Of a stretch of DNA of 46,246 nt, positions 1 through 8,109 are shown one piece after another. The notes under the pieces were generated by a model. The model had not been told where the DNA came from. It saw only the letters and a program-made list of their open reading frames with translations, and made no database searches. The position numbers and the translations under genes are program-made. Numbering within the stretch: the stretch's first letter is position 1; each line of letters opens with the position of its first letter. The DNA is from Maritalea mobilis (GTDB taxonomy: Bacteria > Pseudomonadota > Alphaproteobacteria > Rhodobacterales > Rhodobacteraceae): assembly GCF_019800885.1 (NCBI RefSeq), contig NZ_JAHVKE010000007.1, positions 1-46,246 of the forward strand. The letters run 5' to 3'.

Positions 1-156
1 GCGTCCCCTCGTCATCTTGCGGCACATGTTCAGGACTTGCGCCCACTTCATAAGTAGCTGACCCGGCCTTTCGCCGGGATCGGCCTTTGCGTGCTTTCCT
101 GATCTTTCCCCACATCGCGGCCGATCCCTGTCTCCCTCCATCCGTGGAGTCAGCGC

Positions 157-1323
157 ATGTCGACCAAAGACCTCTATCCCTTCCTGCTCACCGAGCAGGC
201 CACCGAGCCGAAATACGATGAGAAAGAGCTCATCGCGTGGTTCACCCGCCACCTTCAGAAGCTACGCTTTAAGCCTCCAAGCCAAGAGGATCTCCAAAAG
301 GTTCTCGACGCCAGGACGGCTCTCAAGGAAGAATGTGGCGTGTCGGACGAGCAAGCCGCTGTCGGCCAGCCTTTCCCCCCGCTTCAGGCCAGCGAGATCT
401 TGCTACGGATGCGCGACCGGGAGCGGATCGCGCGCCGGGCGAAACGCCTCGCCCATGGCAAGACCGTTCCGGTCAATCCGTTTGCTGATCTGCGCAAGGA
501 AGAGGCCGAAAAGCTCAAACCGATCCAGAACGGGCTGCCGGCCGTCATGCCCGGAGATGAACACTGGGCCGACGAGATCGCCGCAGCACTTCACGATGAG
601 ATGCCCTGGATGGGCCCCGCCACTGAACATGCGTGGCACGCCCTGCGCCGGGTGGCGCGCCTTGGCGAGCCGATCACCTTGCGGCCTGTTATCTTGAACG
701 GCCCGTGGGGCATCGGCAAATCCGTCTGGGCCCGCCGCCTGGCCGAGCGGCTGTCCATGCCCTCGATCGAGATCGACGCCTCGAAGAGCGCCGCAGGCTT
801 CGCGCTGACCGGCCTCGAGAGGGGCTGGGGGAGCGCACAGGCTGGGCGACCCCTCGAGGTCATCCTGCAACGCCGGCTGATCAACCCGCTCTGTGTCGTG
901 GACGAGCTCTGCAAGGCCGGGTCAGCGACATCGGGCAAGGGCACCCGCTTCTCGTTCTCCGATGCGCTGCTGTCCCTGCTCGAGCCGGCCACGGCGAAGC
1001 ATTGGGAATGCCCGATGTATCGGCTGCCCTTCGACATGTCGCGGATCTCCTGGGTGCTGACGTCGAACCAGACCGCGACGATCGCCCCGGCTGTTCTGAA
1101 CCGCTGCCAGGTGATCGAGTTGCCCGACGTGACGGCGGACGACCTTGTTCGATTTGCGCGGCGGCAGGGCGTGGCGACGGGTTTAGGCGAAGCTGCAATC
1201 GACGCCGTGGTGGAAGCCATTCTCAGGGGTCCCAAGATCACGCATCGCCGTTTCAGCTTGCGCGACGTCAATCGGCTGCTCGCGCGCGCCGAAACGCTTC
1301 AACACAAGCCGGTGCTGCACTGA
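157..1323 (+). CDS. Lon-like AAA+ ATPase without protease domain
   Basis: This 388-residue AAA+ ATPase has a Walker A motif (GPWGIGKS, about residues 183-190) and a Walker B-like segment (CVVDELCK, about 246-253). They are followed by a stretch with the PFDMSRISWVLTSN pattern, which resembles the sensor-1 region of Lon ('PFDLSKVLFIATAN'), and an arginine-finger-like LNRCQVIELP. The Lon N-terminal substrate domain and the Ser-Lys protease domain are both missing, so it would remodel or unfold a partner rather than degrade it. The N-terminal 150 residues are charged and not recognised. It is the first gene of a tight operon with two small proteins and two metallophosphoesterases. The ATPase call is firm; the substrate is unknown. 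Confidence 0.8.
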   Translation: MSTKDLYPFLLTEQATEPKYDEKELIAWFTRHLQKLRFKPPSQEDLQKVLDARTALKEECGVSDEQAAVGQPFPPLQASEILLRMRDRERIARRAKRLAHGKTVPVNPFADLRKEEAEKLKPIQNGLPAVMPGDEHWADEIAAALHDEMPWMGPATEHAWHALRRVARLGEPITLRPVILNGPWGIGKSVWARRLAERLSMPSIEIDASKSAAGFALTGLERGWGSAQAGRPLEVILQRRLINPLCVVDELCKAGSATSGKGTRFSFSDALLSLLEPATAKHWECPMYRLPFDMSRISWVLTSNQTATIAPAVLNRCQVIELPDVTADDLVRFARRQGVATGLGEAAIDAVVEAILRGPKITHRRFSLRDVNRLLARAETLQHKPVLH

Positions 1324-1334
1324 AGGAGATCGCC

Positions 1335-1469
1335 ATGGAGCGGAAAGACTATTCCATCACGCCCGCGGCGATGGACATTCTCCGGCGCCATCCAAGCCTC
1401 TTTGGCCATGGTCCCTGGGCGGTCGAGAACATCTGCGACAGCTGCGCTGAAAAGGGGAGGCTCAAATGA
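1335..1469 (+). CDS. Small 44-residue hypothetical protein
   Basis: This short ORF starts 12 bases after the AAA+ gene, behind a good ribosome-binding site (AAGGAG, 1323-1328). Its TGA overlaps the ATG of the next gene in an ATGA junction (1466-1469), the coupling used throughout this operon, so it is probably real despite its size. The product starts MERKDYSIT and contains a CDSC pair near the C-terminus that could bind metal or form a disulfide. No family is recognised. Confidence 0.55.
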   Translation: MERKDYSITPAAMDILRRHPSLFGHGPWAVENICDSCAEKGRLK

Positions 1470-1837
1470 TCTTCCGAAAGGACATGGTCGAGGCGGCCGC
1501 CGCTGTGCTGACGGGCCCCACACAAGAGGATCTCGCCGCGGCGCCGACGCTTCATGACTGGGCTTTCGCCATCAGCGGGATCGGCAATCTCTGCCTTGAT
1601 GCCACTGGGGTCACGGGCCACCCGCATCTGCCTGAAGACGAGGCGGTCTTCACCAGCGCCCTGGTTTTTCTTGATCCGGCGCGGGGCCTCGCGCGGACAT
1701 CGTCGCGCTGGTATCGGCTGGGCAAGCACAGGGAAAACGAGGGTAGGTTTCGTCCCGAGATGGCGGATGTTCAGGCCTTCCTGAACGCGCAGCTGGTCTT
1801 GCTTGATGCCGCGCGTCCAGCCTTCGAGGGCCGGTGA
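1466..1837 (+). CDS. Conserved-looking hypothetical protein, 123 residues
   Basis: A soluble protein with no signal peptide or membrane segment. It begins in an ATGA overlap with the preceding small ORF and ends one base into the ATG of the downstream phosphoesterase, so it is translationally coupled on both sides. The middle is dominated by a histidine/proline and hydrophobic stretch (GHPHLPEDEAVFTSALVFLD) and then a basic SSRWYRLG segment. The family is not recognised. Its position suggests it works with the AAA+ ATPase and the phosphoesterases, but this is inference from the operon only. Confidence 0.65.
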   Translation: MIFRKDMVEAAAAVLTGPTQEDLAAAPTLHDWAFAISGIGNLCLDATGVTGHPHLPEDEAVFTSALVFLDPARGLARTSSRWYRLGKHRENEGRFRPEMADVQAFLNAQLVLLDAARPAFEGR

Positions 1838-2394
1838 TGGCAAACCTGTATACAGCCGACCTGCATATCGGCCACGCCCGGATCATCGAATTCTGCAAGC
1901 GTCCCTTCGCCTCTACAAAGGAGATGGACAGCGCTGTTTTGCGCGCCATGCAAGAGGGAATGACACCCGGTGAGGATCTCTGGATCATCGGGGATTTTGC
2001 CTTCGTCAGATCGGATGAGGCGGGCCGCGTCGAGACCATGCTAGCCTCTATCCCCGGCCGCAAGCATCTCGTCCGCGGCAACCACGACAAGCCCTGGATG
2101 GCGAAGCTCCCGGGGTGGGCAAGTGTGCATGATCTCGTCGAGATCCGGGATGGGGGCTCCCGGTTGACGCTGTGCCACTACCCCATGATCACCTTCCCCG
2201 GAGCGCTGCACGGCGCTCTGCAGCTCTTCGGACACGTCCATGAAAACTGGCGTGGATCCCGAAATGCCGTGAACGTCGGTGTCGACGTCTGGAACTTCCG
2301 GCCTGTCGGCTTGGCAGAGATCAAGCACCGCGCGGCGACCCTGCCGATCAATCCCCTGTGGAGCGCCGTAGAGCCAAGGAGCGAATTAGAATGA
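1837..2394 (+). CDS. Calcineurin-like metallophosphoesterase 1
   Basis: A 185-residue metal-dependent phosphoesterase. The binuclear-metal signature is complete and in order: DLHIGH near residue 8, GDFAF near 51, GNHD near 80, the histidine of LCHYP near 110, and GHVH near 128. Family members hydrolyse phosphomonoesters or diesters (nucleotides, RNA, phosphoproteins); the substrate here is unknown. A GTG three bases upstream is an alternative start. I chose the ATG because it overlaps the preceding TGA, as in the neighbouring junctions. It ends in an ATGA overlap with a second phosphoesterase, so the two are made together, yet they differ enough not to be a recent duplication. Confidence 0.82.
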   Translation: MANLYTADLHIGHARIIEFCKRPFASTKEMDSAVLRAMQEGMTPGEDLWIIGDFAFVRSDEAGRVETMLASIPGRKHLVRGNHDKPWMAKLPGWASVHDLVEIRDGGSRLTLCHYPMITFPGALHGALQLFGHVHENWRGSRNAVNVGVDVWNFRPVGLAEIKHRAATLPINPLWSAVEPRSELE

Positions 2395-3242
2395 CCGATC
2401 TCATGCCCCGTATCCTCGTGCTTGGCGACCTTCATGCCGACAGCTGGTGGCGTGTCGGCGCGCGCGTGCTCGACGACATGGGCCTCGGGAGGTGGATCCG
2501 CGACAGCGCGCCTGATCTCCTGATCGTCGCGGGTGACATCGTGAACAACCCCCGACAAAACTGGACCGGGGCCCTGCGCGAGATCGCGGAATACATCCTG
2601 CCTCGGGATGTCGTCATCATCCCCGGCAACCACGACTATTACCGCTTCCACCTCAATGGGGATGACGAGCTGCGCCGTCTGACGGGATCGGTCGGCATGC
2701 GCTTTGCGCAGAAGAACGAGATCCGCATCGGTACGGTCCGGATCTTTTGCTGCACGTTATGGACAGATTTCGCGTTCAATGACGACGCCGAAGGGGGCGC
2801 GGCCGCCGCGCGGCTCGGGCTGAACGATTATGTCCAGATCACCACGGGGCAGTCGCTTGATGTCGCCTCGGGTTACCGCCGGCAGATCCTGCCCGAAGAT
2901 GTGCTGCGCGTGAATGAAGATCACCTCGCATGGCTGACTGAGCGCCTGCACAGCCCGCATTTCGCGGGGCCCGACGGCACGACCCTCGTCGTCACGCATC
3001 ACGGGCCAAGCCCGGCAACGGCGGTGGGTGAGATCGATCATCTTACCCCCGCCTTCCACTCCAACCTTGATCCGCTGATCCTCGAAACGGCGCCCGACGC
3101 CTGGCTCTTCGGGCATTCCCACAGGCGCTGCCAGGCAATGGTCGGCAAGACCGACGTCCGCTGCGTCTCCATCGGCTATCCGTTCGAATGGAACCCTCGG
3201 TCACGCGAAGAGATCAAGGCGCTGGCCCGGCTGCTGCGATGA
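2391..3242 (+). CDS. Calcineurin-like metallophosphoesterase 2
   Basis: A 283-residue phosphoesterase with the full motif set: GDLHAD near the N-terminus, GDIVNN, GNHDYY, THHGPS and GHSHRRC. It is larger than its upstream neighbour, with a longer insert between GNHD and the first C-terminal histidine. The open frame extends upstream to 2358, but the start at 2391 overlaps the preceding stop (ATGA) and places the first metal-binding motif about ten residues in, as is usual. It closes the operon that begins with the Lon-like ATPase. The substrate cannot be inferred. Its size and motif spacing resemble cytosolic phosphodiesterases more than secreted phosphatases. Confidence 0.82.
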   Translation: MTDLMPRILVLGDLHADSWWRVGARVLDDMGLGRWIRDSAPDLLIVAGDIVNNPRQNWTGALREIAEYILPRDVVIIPGNHDYYRFHLNGDDELRRLTGSVGMRFAQKNEIRIGTVRIFCCTLWTDFAFNDDAEGGAAAARLGLNDYVQITTGQSLDVASGYRRQILPEDVLRVNEDHLAWLTERLHSPHFAGPDGTTLVVTHHGPSPATAVGEIDHLTPAFHSNLDPLILETAPDAWLFGHSHRRCQAMVGKTDVRCVSIGYPFEWNPRSREEIKALARLLR

Positions 3243-3360
3243 CGGAGAGACGTTTTAACACAAGCACGTTTTGCATTGAGAAGGCCACATGCCGATCCGG
3301 AGGCATCGACCTGTCCGGCAAATGGAAAACGTCCCATCGGCCGTATGAGGGACCACATCG

Positions 3361-3750
3361 ATGACCAAGACCTATGACGACATCCTCGCAAAACACCCCG
3401 CGCTCCTTGGATCGGAGCCGACGGACCTGAAGGCCTACGGTTTTTGCTGCGGTCCGGGATGGTTGCCCATCCTCGAGAGCCTTTTCGATGATCTCGAGAA
3501 AATCCGGCAAGAAGACGGCCTGACCATCACCGTGTTCCAGGTGAAGGAGAAATTCGGCGAGTTGCGGGTCTATGTCCGGGGCGGCAACGACCGTGTGCAG
3601 CGTCGTCTTCGCGACGCCGAATGGGACGCCATGTTCACGTGCGAAGACTGCGGCGGGCGAAGCCCTGGTGTCCAATCCCTTGGCGGCGGCCTGAACAACC
3701 TCTGCGGAGCATGCCGCAAGAAGCTGAGGCAGTCATGGAAGGATAGGTAG
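3361..3750 (+). CDS. Zinc-ribbon hypothetical protein, 129 residues
   Basis: A small soluble protein with two parts. The N-terminal half has a FCCGPGWLPILESLFDDLE segment and a VKEKFGELRVYVRG strand. The C-terminal half carries paired cysteines (CEDCGG and, about 23 residues later, CGACRKK) that should bind one zinc ion. Proteins of this general layout are frequent in phage and plasmid accessory DNA, but I cannot name a function. It lies 118 bases downstream of the phosphoesterase operon and may have its own promoter. The gap before it shows no other gene. Confidence 0.65.
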   Translation: MTKTYDDILAKHPALLGSEPTDLKAYGFCCGPGWLPILESLFDDLEKIRQEDGLTITVFQVKEKFGELRVYVRGGNDRVQRRLRDAEWDAMFTCEDCGGRSPGVQSLGGGLNNLCGACRKKLRQSWKDR

Positions 3751-4226
3751 CCGATCAGATCTTGAGGTCGTCCTCGGTTATGCCTTTCCGGAGCGCTGGA
3801 GGTGCGCTTCCAGTTCCTTGGCGACGGCCTGAAAAAGTGCAGCATGCGTTGGCCAAACACTCAAGGGCGGAAAGCAGACGTTCGCTGCAACGCCGCGATC
3901 ATCTGCTAAAATCCCTCAAACCGGACGTTTGGCGTGCACTCGACATAGAGAATGCGGTTGCAACTGCAGCGAAGGTCAGCACTGAGCCCGACCTATGAAT
4001 TCAATTTCGCGCTGCAAGCGCAAGCAGAAGAGATTTTCTGCGGGCGCATCATCTTTAGTACTGCAGTGCGGCGTAAAGTGCGGCCATTCCTGCTGAGCGC
4101 AGCAAAGTTTCGTCAGGCAATGAGCGAGACGTGTGCGAACTGACTGGCAGTTAGTGAACCGCGGTCCAGCGCACTCGGTTACAAGAAATAGGCGCAAGTG
4201 TTGAGCCATTTCGCGTCTAACCGACC
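3751..4226. other. Gene-poor spacer between left operon and metal island 1
   Basis: No ORF here has a plausible ribosome-binding site or a recognisable product. The stretch is slightly more AT-rich than its flanks and looks like decayed sequence separating two convergently arranged blocks. No tRNA or clear terminator hairpin was seen. Confidence 0.4.
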
Positions 4227-4982
4227 CTATCGAATGATCTGTGTGGCCACCCAGATGAAAGATATCAAAACGGGTTGGTGGGTCAAATAGACCACGATCG
4301 TGTGCCGTCCGAAGAAGCCGAATACACGCATCGTGCGCGACGTCTTGGTGGTGGAGAGTTTCTCCCAATAGCCTAAGTACGATGCCAATTTCGCCGCCGC
4401 GAGGCCTGCCAAGAAGGCCGCAAACCAGGGGAAAATCGGCTCATAATCCACGGTGCTCAGTGGGATCGTCTGCAAGCCCGTCCACCAAAGCCACGGTGCG
4501 TTGAAAGCCGGGGATGCCGCGAAGTCCGGTGCGAAGAATACCGCGACAGCGAGGAGTACGATGATGACAATCGGAAGGCGCAGAGCGGCCAATCCCAAGA
4601 CGCTGCACAAGGCAATCGAGTGCAGGATGCCGAAGAACACAAAGGCGTCAGGAAACGCAATGTAGGTCGCGACGGAAACCAGCGCTGCCGCCGCCAAAAT
4701 GATGGCCAAACGCCTGCTAAAGGCGGCCCATCTGATGGCATTTGAATGGGACAGCCATAGGCCAACGCCAGCCAAAAACACGAAGGAACCAGCAGAGGCT
4801 ATGGCAAGGCCACGCCAAAAGCCGGCGCTGGTCGTGCCGGGATCGACATAGCCAAAGATCTCCAAATCGAACACAAAGTGAAACACCGCCATCGCCAAAA
4901 GAGCCGCGACCCGTGCGATGTCGAGAACGAAAATGCGGGGACGCGGTGCGGAAACGTCGCCAGTTGTCGTGGTCATGGGCAT
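4227..4982 (-). CDS. DUF1624 / heparan-alpha-glucosaminide acetyltransferase-like membrane protein
   Basis: An integral inner-membrane protein of about 251 residues with seven or so hydrophobic segments. It opens with the family-like pattern RIFVLDIARVAALLAMAVFH followed by FDLEIFG, where the conserved histidine in the first membrane helix is the proposed acyl-transfer residue. The C-terminus has FGRHTIVVYLTHQPVL, typical of acyltransferase-3/DUF1624 relatives. Such proteins are thought to acetylate cell-surface sugars; the substrate here is unknown. The frame is open to 5060, but the first 26 residues look unlike a membrane-protein N-terminus, so I start at the ATG at 4982 (another ATG lies two codons on). 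It sits downstream of the CDF gene on the same strand, about 100 bases away. Confidence 0.72.
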   Translation of the reverse strand: MPMTTTTGDVSAPRPRIFVLDIARVAALLAMAVFHFVFDLEIFGYVDPGTTSAGFWRGLAIASAGSFVFLAGVGLWLSHSNAIRWAAFSRRLAIILAAAALVSVATYIAFPDAFVFFGILHSIALCSVLGLAALRLPIVIIVLLAVAVFFAPDFAASPAFNAPWLWWTGLQTIPLSTVDYEPIFPWFAAFLAGLAAAKLASYLGYWEKLSTTKTSRTMRVFGFFGRHTIVVYLTHQPVLISFIWVATQIIR

Positions 4983-5081
4983 TCGCCTCTGGGTGGGTTC
5001 TTCGTTGGTGCCCGAGAGACAATCATTACGACGTAGACCGACGCTTGAACGCAACCGCAATTCACTACGAGTTCAGCGGGG

Positions 5082-6053
5082 TTATGCATTGTCAGCCTGT
5101 CCGTGACTATGGGCATCATCGCCACTGGCATCGTCGTGACCGAACAGTGGCGCCGCAGCGTCACAGGCGCCATTCCGCTCGAACTCCAGAGTTGAGTGAT
5201 TGATCCCGAACTCTGCGCCAATGCGGGCCTTCAGCTCTGCCTTGATCTGTTCCAATCGGTCCCATGCTGTGTCTTCAATGACGGCATGCGCGTCTAGGGC
5301 TGGCGCATTTTCTTCCATTTGCCACAGGTGCACGTGGTGGACGTCACGTACTCCGTCTGTTTGGCGCAGGAGGGCCACCACATCCCGTCCATCGATGTCT
5401 GGCGGGCTTCCAAGCATGAGCGTTCGGATCGGACCACCGATCTCAGCAAATGCCAGGTACAGAATGTAAAGCGCGATCCCGATTGTGATCGCCGGATCCA
5501 CCCAACGCATGTCATAAAGGATGATCAGCGTGCCGCCGATGATCACCGCTACGGAGGCCAGAGCATCAGAAAGGTTGTGCAGGAATAGCGCGCGGATGTT
5601 CTGGCTGCCCTTCTGCATCGAATAGGTCAGTGCCGCCGTCAGGGCGTCGACTACCAGTGCCAGTCCCGCAATGATGACGACGGTCCACCCTTGAACCTCT
5701 GGCGGTTCAAACAGGCGCATGGCACCTTCATAGATCAGATAAAGACCGATCACGATCAGCGTCGTGTAGTTGATCAAGGCTGCCACGGTCTCGATCCGAC
5801 CATAGCCGAAGGTCATGCGTTCATCTGCGGGCCGTCGCGCGATCTTGCGAGCAGCAAAGGCAATGACGAGCGCGGCCATGTCCGAGAAGTTATGCAGCGC
5901 ATCCGCGATCAGGGCGAGTGACCCTGCGAAGATGCCGCCGAGGATCTGGGCGACGGTCAGGAGGCCGTTGGCCCAAATCGCAATCGCCACGCGGCGGTCT
6001 CCGCTGGATGGGTCCAGATGGACATGGCTGTGGCCGTGGTGATCATGCGGCAC
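5082..6053 (-). CDS. Cation diffusion facilitator (Zn/Cd/Co efflux)
   Basis: A 323-residue CDF transporter that exports divalent metals from the cytoplasm in exchange for protons. It has a histidine-rich N-terminus (HDHHGHSHVH), six membrane segments, the helix-2 metal site pattern ALIADALHNFSDMAAL (H and D), the matching helix-5 site LFLHNLSDALASV, and a cytoplasmic C-terminal domain with VHHVHLW. This HxxxD/HxxxD set is typical of zinc-type CDFs (CzcD/ZitB-like). The frame extends to a TTG at 6080 with an ATG at 6068. I prefer the GTG at 6053 because GGGAG lies seven bases upstream and the product then begins with the His-rich motif. It overlaps the end of the transglutaminase-like gene, so it is in the merR operon. 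Confidence 0.9.
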   Translation of the reverse strand: MPHDHHGHSHVHLDPSSGDRRVAIAIWANGLLTVAQILGGIFAGSLALIADALHNFSDMAALVIAFAARKIARRPADERMTFGYGRIETVAALINYTTLIVIGLYLIYEGAMRLFEPPEVQGWTVVIIAGLALVVDALTAALTYSMQKGSQNIRALFLHNLSDALASVAVIIGGTLIILYDMRWVDPAITIGIALYILYLAFAEIGGPIRTLMLGSPPDIDGRDVVALLRQTDGVRDVHHVHLWQMEENAPALDAHAVIEDTAWDRLEQIKAELKARIGAEFGINHSTLEFERNGACDAAAPLFGHDDASGDDAHSHGQADNA

Positions 6054-6804
6054 GGGTCTCTCCCTCATGCTGGTGCGCAATTGAGGCGTCGGGTTTCAGA
6101 CGGCCCGCGCGGAAGGCCCGCACCCGCGCGTTCATCCAGTGCCGGATGATGTTGCGATAGAGCCATCCACGGAAACGACCGAACGTCTGTTCATGCTCTG
6201 CATAAAAGGCGTCAGGCGTGTCGAACGTTCCGAAATCCTGCACGATCCCGGTGTCCTGGATGTAGGTATCCTGGCCGATCCATTCGACAGGCGGCGCGCC
6301 GAGGCAATCCGTCCCGGCACCGTAACCGCACAGACTCTCGCGGTCGGCAAACGAAGATTGCAGAACCTTCAGAAACGCATTGTCGAGGATGAAGCCTTCG
6401 AGATTGATCCACTTGCCGTCCAGTGCGACCTCGATCCACGAATGCAGGATCTCTTCCGGCGCAATCGGGTAGACCAGTTCCGGGACAACGCCGCGCTGAA
6501 GGCTCTTGTGGATCGTGAACCCGTGGATCCTGCATTTGATGCCGACACCCCGAAGGAGTGCCATGAGAAGCGTGCCCTTGGTATTGCACTGGCCATAGCC
6601 ATCTGACAGCACCTCGGAAGCCGAAATATCATCGGCGCGGTTGTAACCGAACGCGATTTCATTGTGCACGAAATCATACACAGCTCCGATCTTGTCGGTG
6701 TCAGACAAATCATGCCAACCTCTTCCATCGATGAGGCGCGCGATGGAAGCCGCCCCAAAATCCAGGATCGGAGTTGTCGTCAGCAATGGGTCTTTATGTG
6801 CCAC
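6043..6804 (-). CDS. Transglutaminase-like cysteine protein
   Basis: A 253-residue soluble protein with a transglutaminase-like fold. The catalytic triad is visible: Cys in GYGQCNTKGTLLMALLRGVGI (about residue 73), His in ILHSWIEV (about 122), and an acidic or amide residue in the following KWINLEGFILD. Bacterial members are usually peptidases or unknown enzymes rather than cross-linkers. No signal peptide is seen, so it is probably cytoplasmic. The start is a GTG behind GAGGAG. It lies between a MerR regulator and a CDF exporter on the same strand, directly behind a MerR-type promoter (6834-6864), so it is probably metal-induced. Its role in metal handling is not established by anything in the sequence. 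Confidence 0.75.
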   Translation of the reverse strand: MAHKDPLLTTTPILDFGAASIARLIDGRGWHDLSDTDKIGAVYDFVHNEIAFGYNRADDISASEVLSDGYGQCNTKGTLLMALLRGVGIKCRIHGFTIHKSLQRGVVPELVYPIAPEEILHSWIEVALDGKWINLEGFILDNAFLKVLQSSFADRESLCGYGAGTDCLGAPPVEWIGQDTYIQDTGIVQDFGTFDTPDAFYAEHEQTFGRFRGWLYRNIIRHWMNARVRAFRAGRLKPDASIAHQHEGETRAA

Positions 6805-6833
6805 AAATGATCTCCTCGAATCTTTCGAGGATA

Positions 6834-6864
6834 TAGATAATTGCTACAGTCACTGCAGCTTCAA
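6834..6864 (-). promoter_or_regulatory. MerR-family promoter/operator for the transglutaminase-CDF unit
   Basis: Read on the minus strand: TTGAAG (-35, 6859-6864), a 19-bp spacer carrying an imperfect dyad (CTGCAG-TGA-CTGTAG), then TATCTA (-10, 6834-6839). The over-long 19-bp spacer with a central dyad is the hallmark of MerR-activated promoters. The same boxes and spacing recur before the P1B ATPase at 17488-17518. Confidence 0.72.
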
Positions 6865-6895
6865 GTGGAAACTTGGAAGCTTTTTTTGCGCTTAC

Positions 6896-7324
6896 TCAAG
6901 TGCCAATTTGATCATGCTCGGTCAGACACTCCGAATGGTCTCTGAGCACCTCCAAAACACGGCATTGCGATGCTTTGCCGCCGCTGCATTCCTTGACCAT
7001 GCGCTTCAATTCCGCGCGCAACGCTTTCAAGCGTCTCATCCTTTGCTCGACAAGTTTCAATTGGCGGCGTGCAATCTCATCGGCTTCGTGACAGGGCCGG
7101 TCCGGCGCGTCGGACAAATCAAGCAACTCCCGGATCGCGTCGAGCGGAAATCCCAACTGTCTGCTGTGCCGAATGAATGCGAGACGATCAAGCTCGGCGT
7201 TACCATAGCGACGTTGCCCGCCTTCGGTCCGACCAGGTTCGGGCATCAGGCCGATTTGCTCATAGTACCGGATCGTCTGCACCTTGGTGCCGGTTCTCTT
7301 CGCCAAGGTTCCAATCGTGAGCAT
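6896..7324 (-). CDS. MerR-family metal-responsive regulator
   Basis: A 142-residue transcription activator. It opens with the family winged helix (LTIGTLAKRTGTKVQTIRYY, then EQIGLMPEPGR) and GGQRRYGNAELDRLAFIRHSRQLGF. A long dimerisation helix and a metal-loop region with cysteines follow (RPCHEADEIA near residue 78; CSGGKASQCRVLEVL near 115). The Cys near residue 79 plus the C-terminal Cys pair resembles Zn/Cd/Pb/Co sensors (ZntR/CadR/PbrR) more than CueR. The frame is open to 7582, but homology starts at the ATG at 7324. It is divergent from the SCO operon, whose MerR-type promoter lies in the shared gap, and upstream of the transglutaminase-CDF genes. It probably controls both, and perhaps the 17488 promoter. 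Confidence 0.88.
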   Translation of the reverse strand: MLTIGTLAKRTGTKVQTIRYYEQIGLMPEPGRTEGGQRRYGNAELDRLAFIRHSRQLGFPLDAIRELLDLSDAPDRPCHEADEIARRQLKLVEQRMRRLKALRAELKRMVKECSGGKASQCRVLEVLRDHSECLTEHDQIGT

Positions 7325-7430
7325 GCTCAATCCCCCAACATACGTAAAGTCTGTGTAGATTTCGGCATTACAGGTGGCAAGGGCTGGGGTCACGTCCTCG
7401 TGATGTTGCGTCGCGCAGCGAATTTCCGTC

Positions 7431-7461
7431 TTGAACCTAAAGTTGCTAGAGGATGTAGCGC
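7431..7461 (+). promoter_or_regulatory. MerR-family promoter/operator for the SCO-DsbBA-PCuAC operon
   Basis: TTGAAC (7431-7436), a 19-bp spacer with an imperfect dyad (CCTAAAG...CTAGAGG), then TAGCGC at the -10 position (7456-7461). The spacing and dyad placement match MerR-activated promoters, though the -10 is poor. It lies between merR and the first SCO gene, facing the latter. Confidence 0.55.
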
Positions 7462-7497
7462 ACGGATCCAACAGAAACCAAACGAAGGCAAACCTAG

Positions 7498-8109
7498 TTG
7501 TCCCGCCATTTCGTCCGAAGAATTCTATGGCTGTTGGTGGCTGTCGCGGCGCTTGCTGCGTCATGGCTATTGCTCTGGCCAAATCTTAGTGATGATCGCG
7601 CACAGACTAGGTCTGGTCCTGCTTTCTACGCAGATTTTGAGCTTACCGATCACCGCGGAATGGTGCAACAAGATGAGTACTTCGATGGGCGCTGGATGCT
7701 GCTCTTCTTTGGCTTCATCAACTGTCCAGATATTTGTCCTACCACGCTGTCCGAAGTCGCCTACGTGATGGACGGCCTGGGTGAAGACGCCGCGGAAGTG
7801 CAGCCTCTGTTCATCACGATCGATCCTGCACGGGATACGACGACCGCACTCGCCGAATACGTCCCGCTGTTCGACGCGAACATTATCGGCCTTACCGGAA
7901 CGCCGGAACAGATCGCACGCACATCTGAGACCTTCCCGATCTTCTTTGAGCGGATCGAAGAAGCGGCCGCACCTGTCGGCTACACCATGGGACACACATC
8001 GCATCTGTTCCTGTTCGACCCCGAGGCTGGCTTTGCGACCTCCTGGCCCTACGGCACACCCGCGGAAGAAATCCTCACCGATTTGCAGAACATGATGGAG
8101 GCCAGATGA
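7498..8109 (+). CDS. SCO1/SenC/PrrC-family copper chaperone (first copy)
   Basis: A membrane-anchored thioredoxin-fold protein of 203 residues that binds copper and helps assemble the CuA site of cytochrome oxidase. An N-terminal membrane anchor (about residues 8-27) is followed by the copper motif CPDICP (FINCPDICPTTLSEV) and the downstream ligand histidine in YTMGHTSHLFLF. The start is uncertain: the in-frame TTG at 7498 has AAGG about ten bases upstream, and no ATG precedes the anchor. It is the first gene of a six-gene operon with overlapping stops and starts, and ends in an ATGA overlap with the DsbB-like gene. A second, divergent SCO follows four genes later. Confidence 0.88.
   Translation: MSRHFVRRILWLLVAVAALAASWLLLWPNLSDDRAQTRSGPAFYADFELTDHRGMVQQDEYFDGRWMLLFFGFINCPDICPTTLSEVAYVMDGLGEDAAEVQPLFITIDPARDTTTALAEYVPLFDANIIGLTGTPEQIARTSETFPIFFERIEEAAAPVGYTMGHTSHLFLFDPEAGFATSWPYGTPAEEILTDLQNMMEAR

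Noticed and set aside
6813-6831. CCTCGAA/TTCGAGG palindrome as an RNA switch hiding the transglutaminase ribosome-binding site
   Set aside because: The predicted transcription start from the 6834-6864 promoter falls inside the palindrome, so the full hairpin would not be transcribed.
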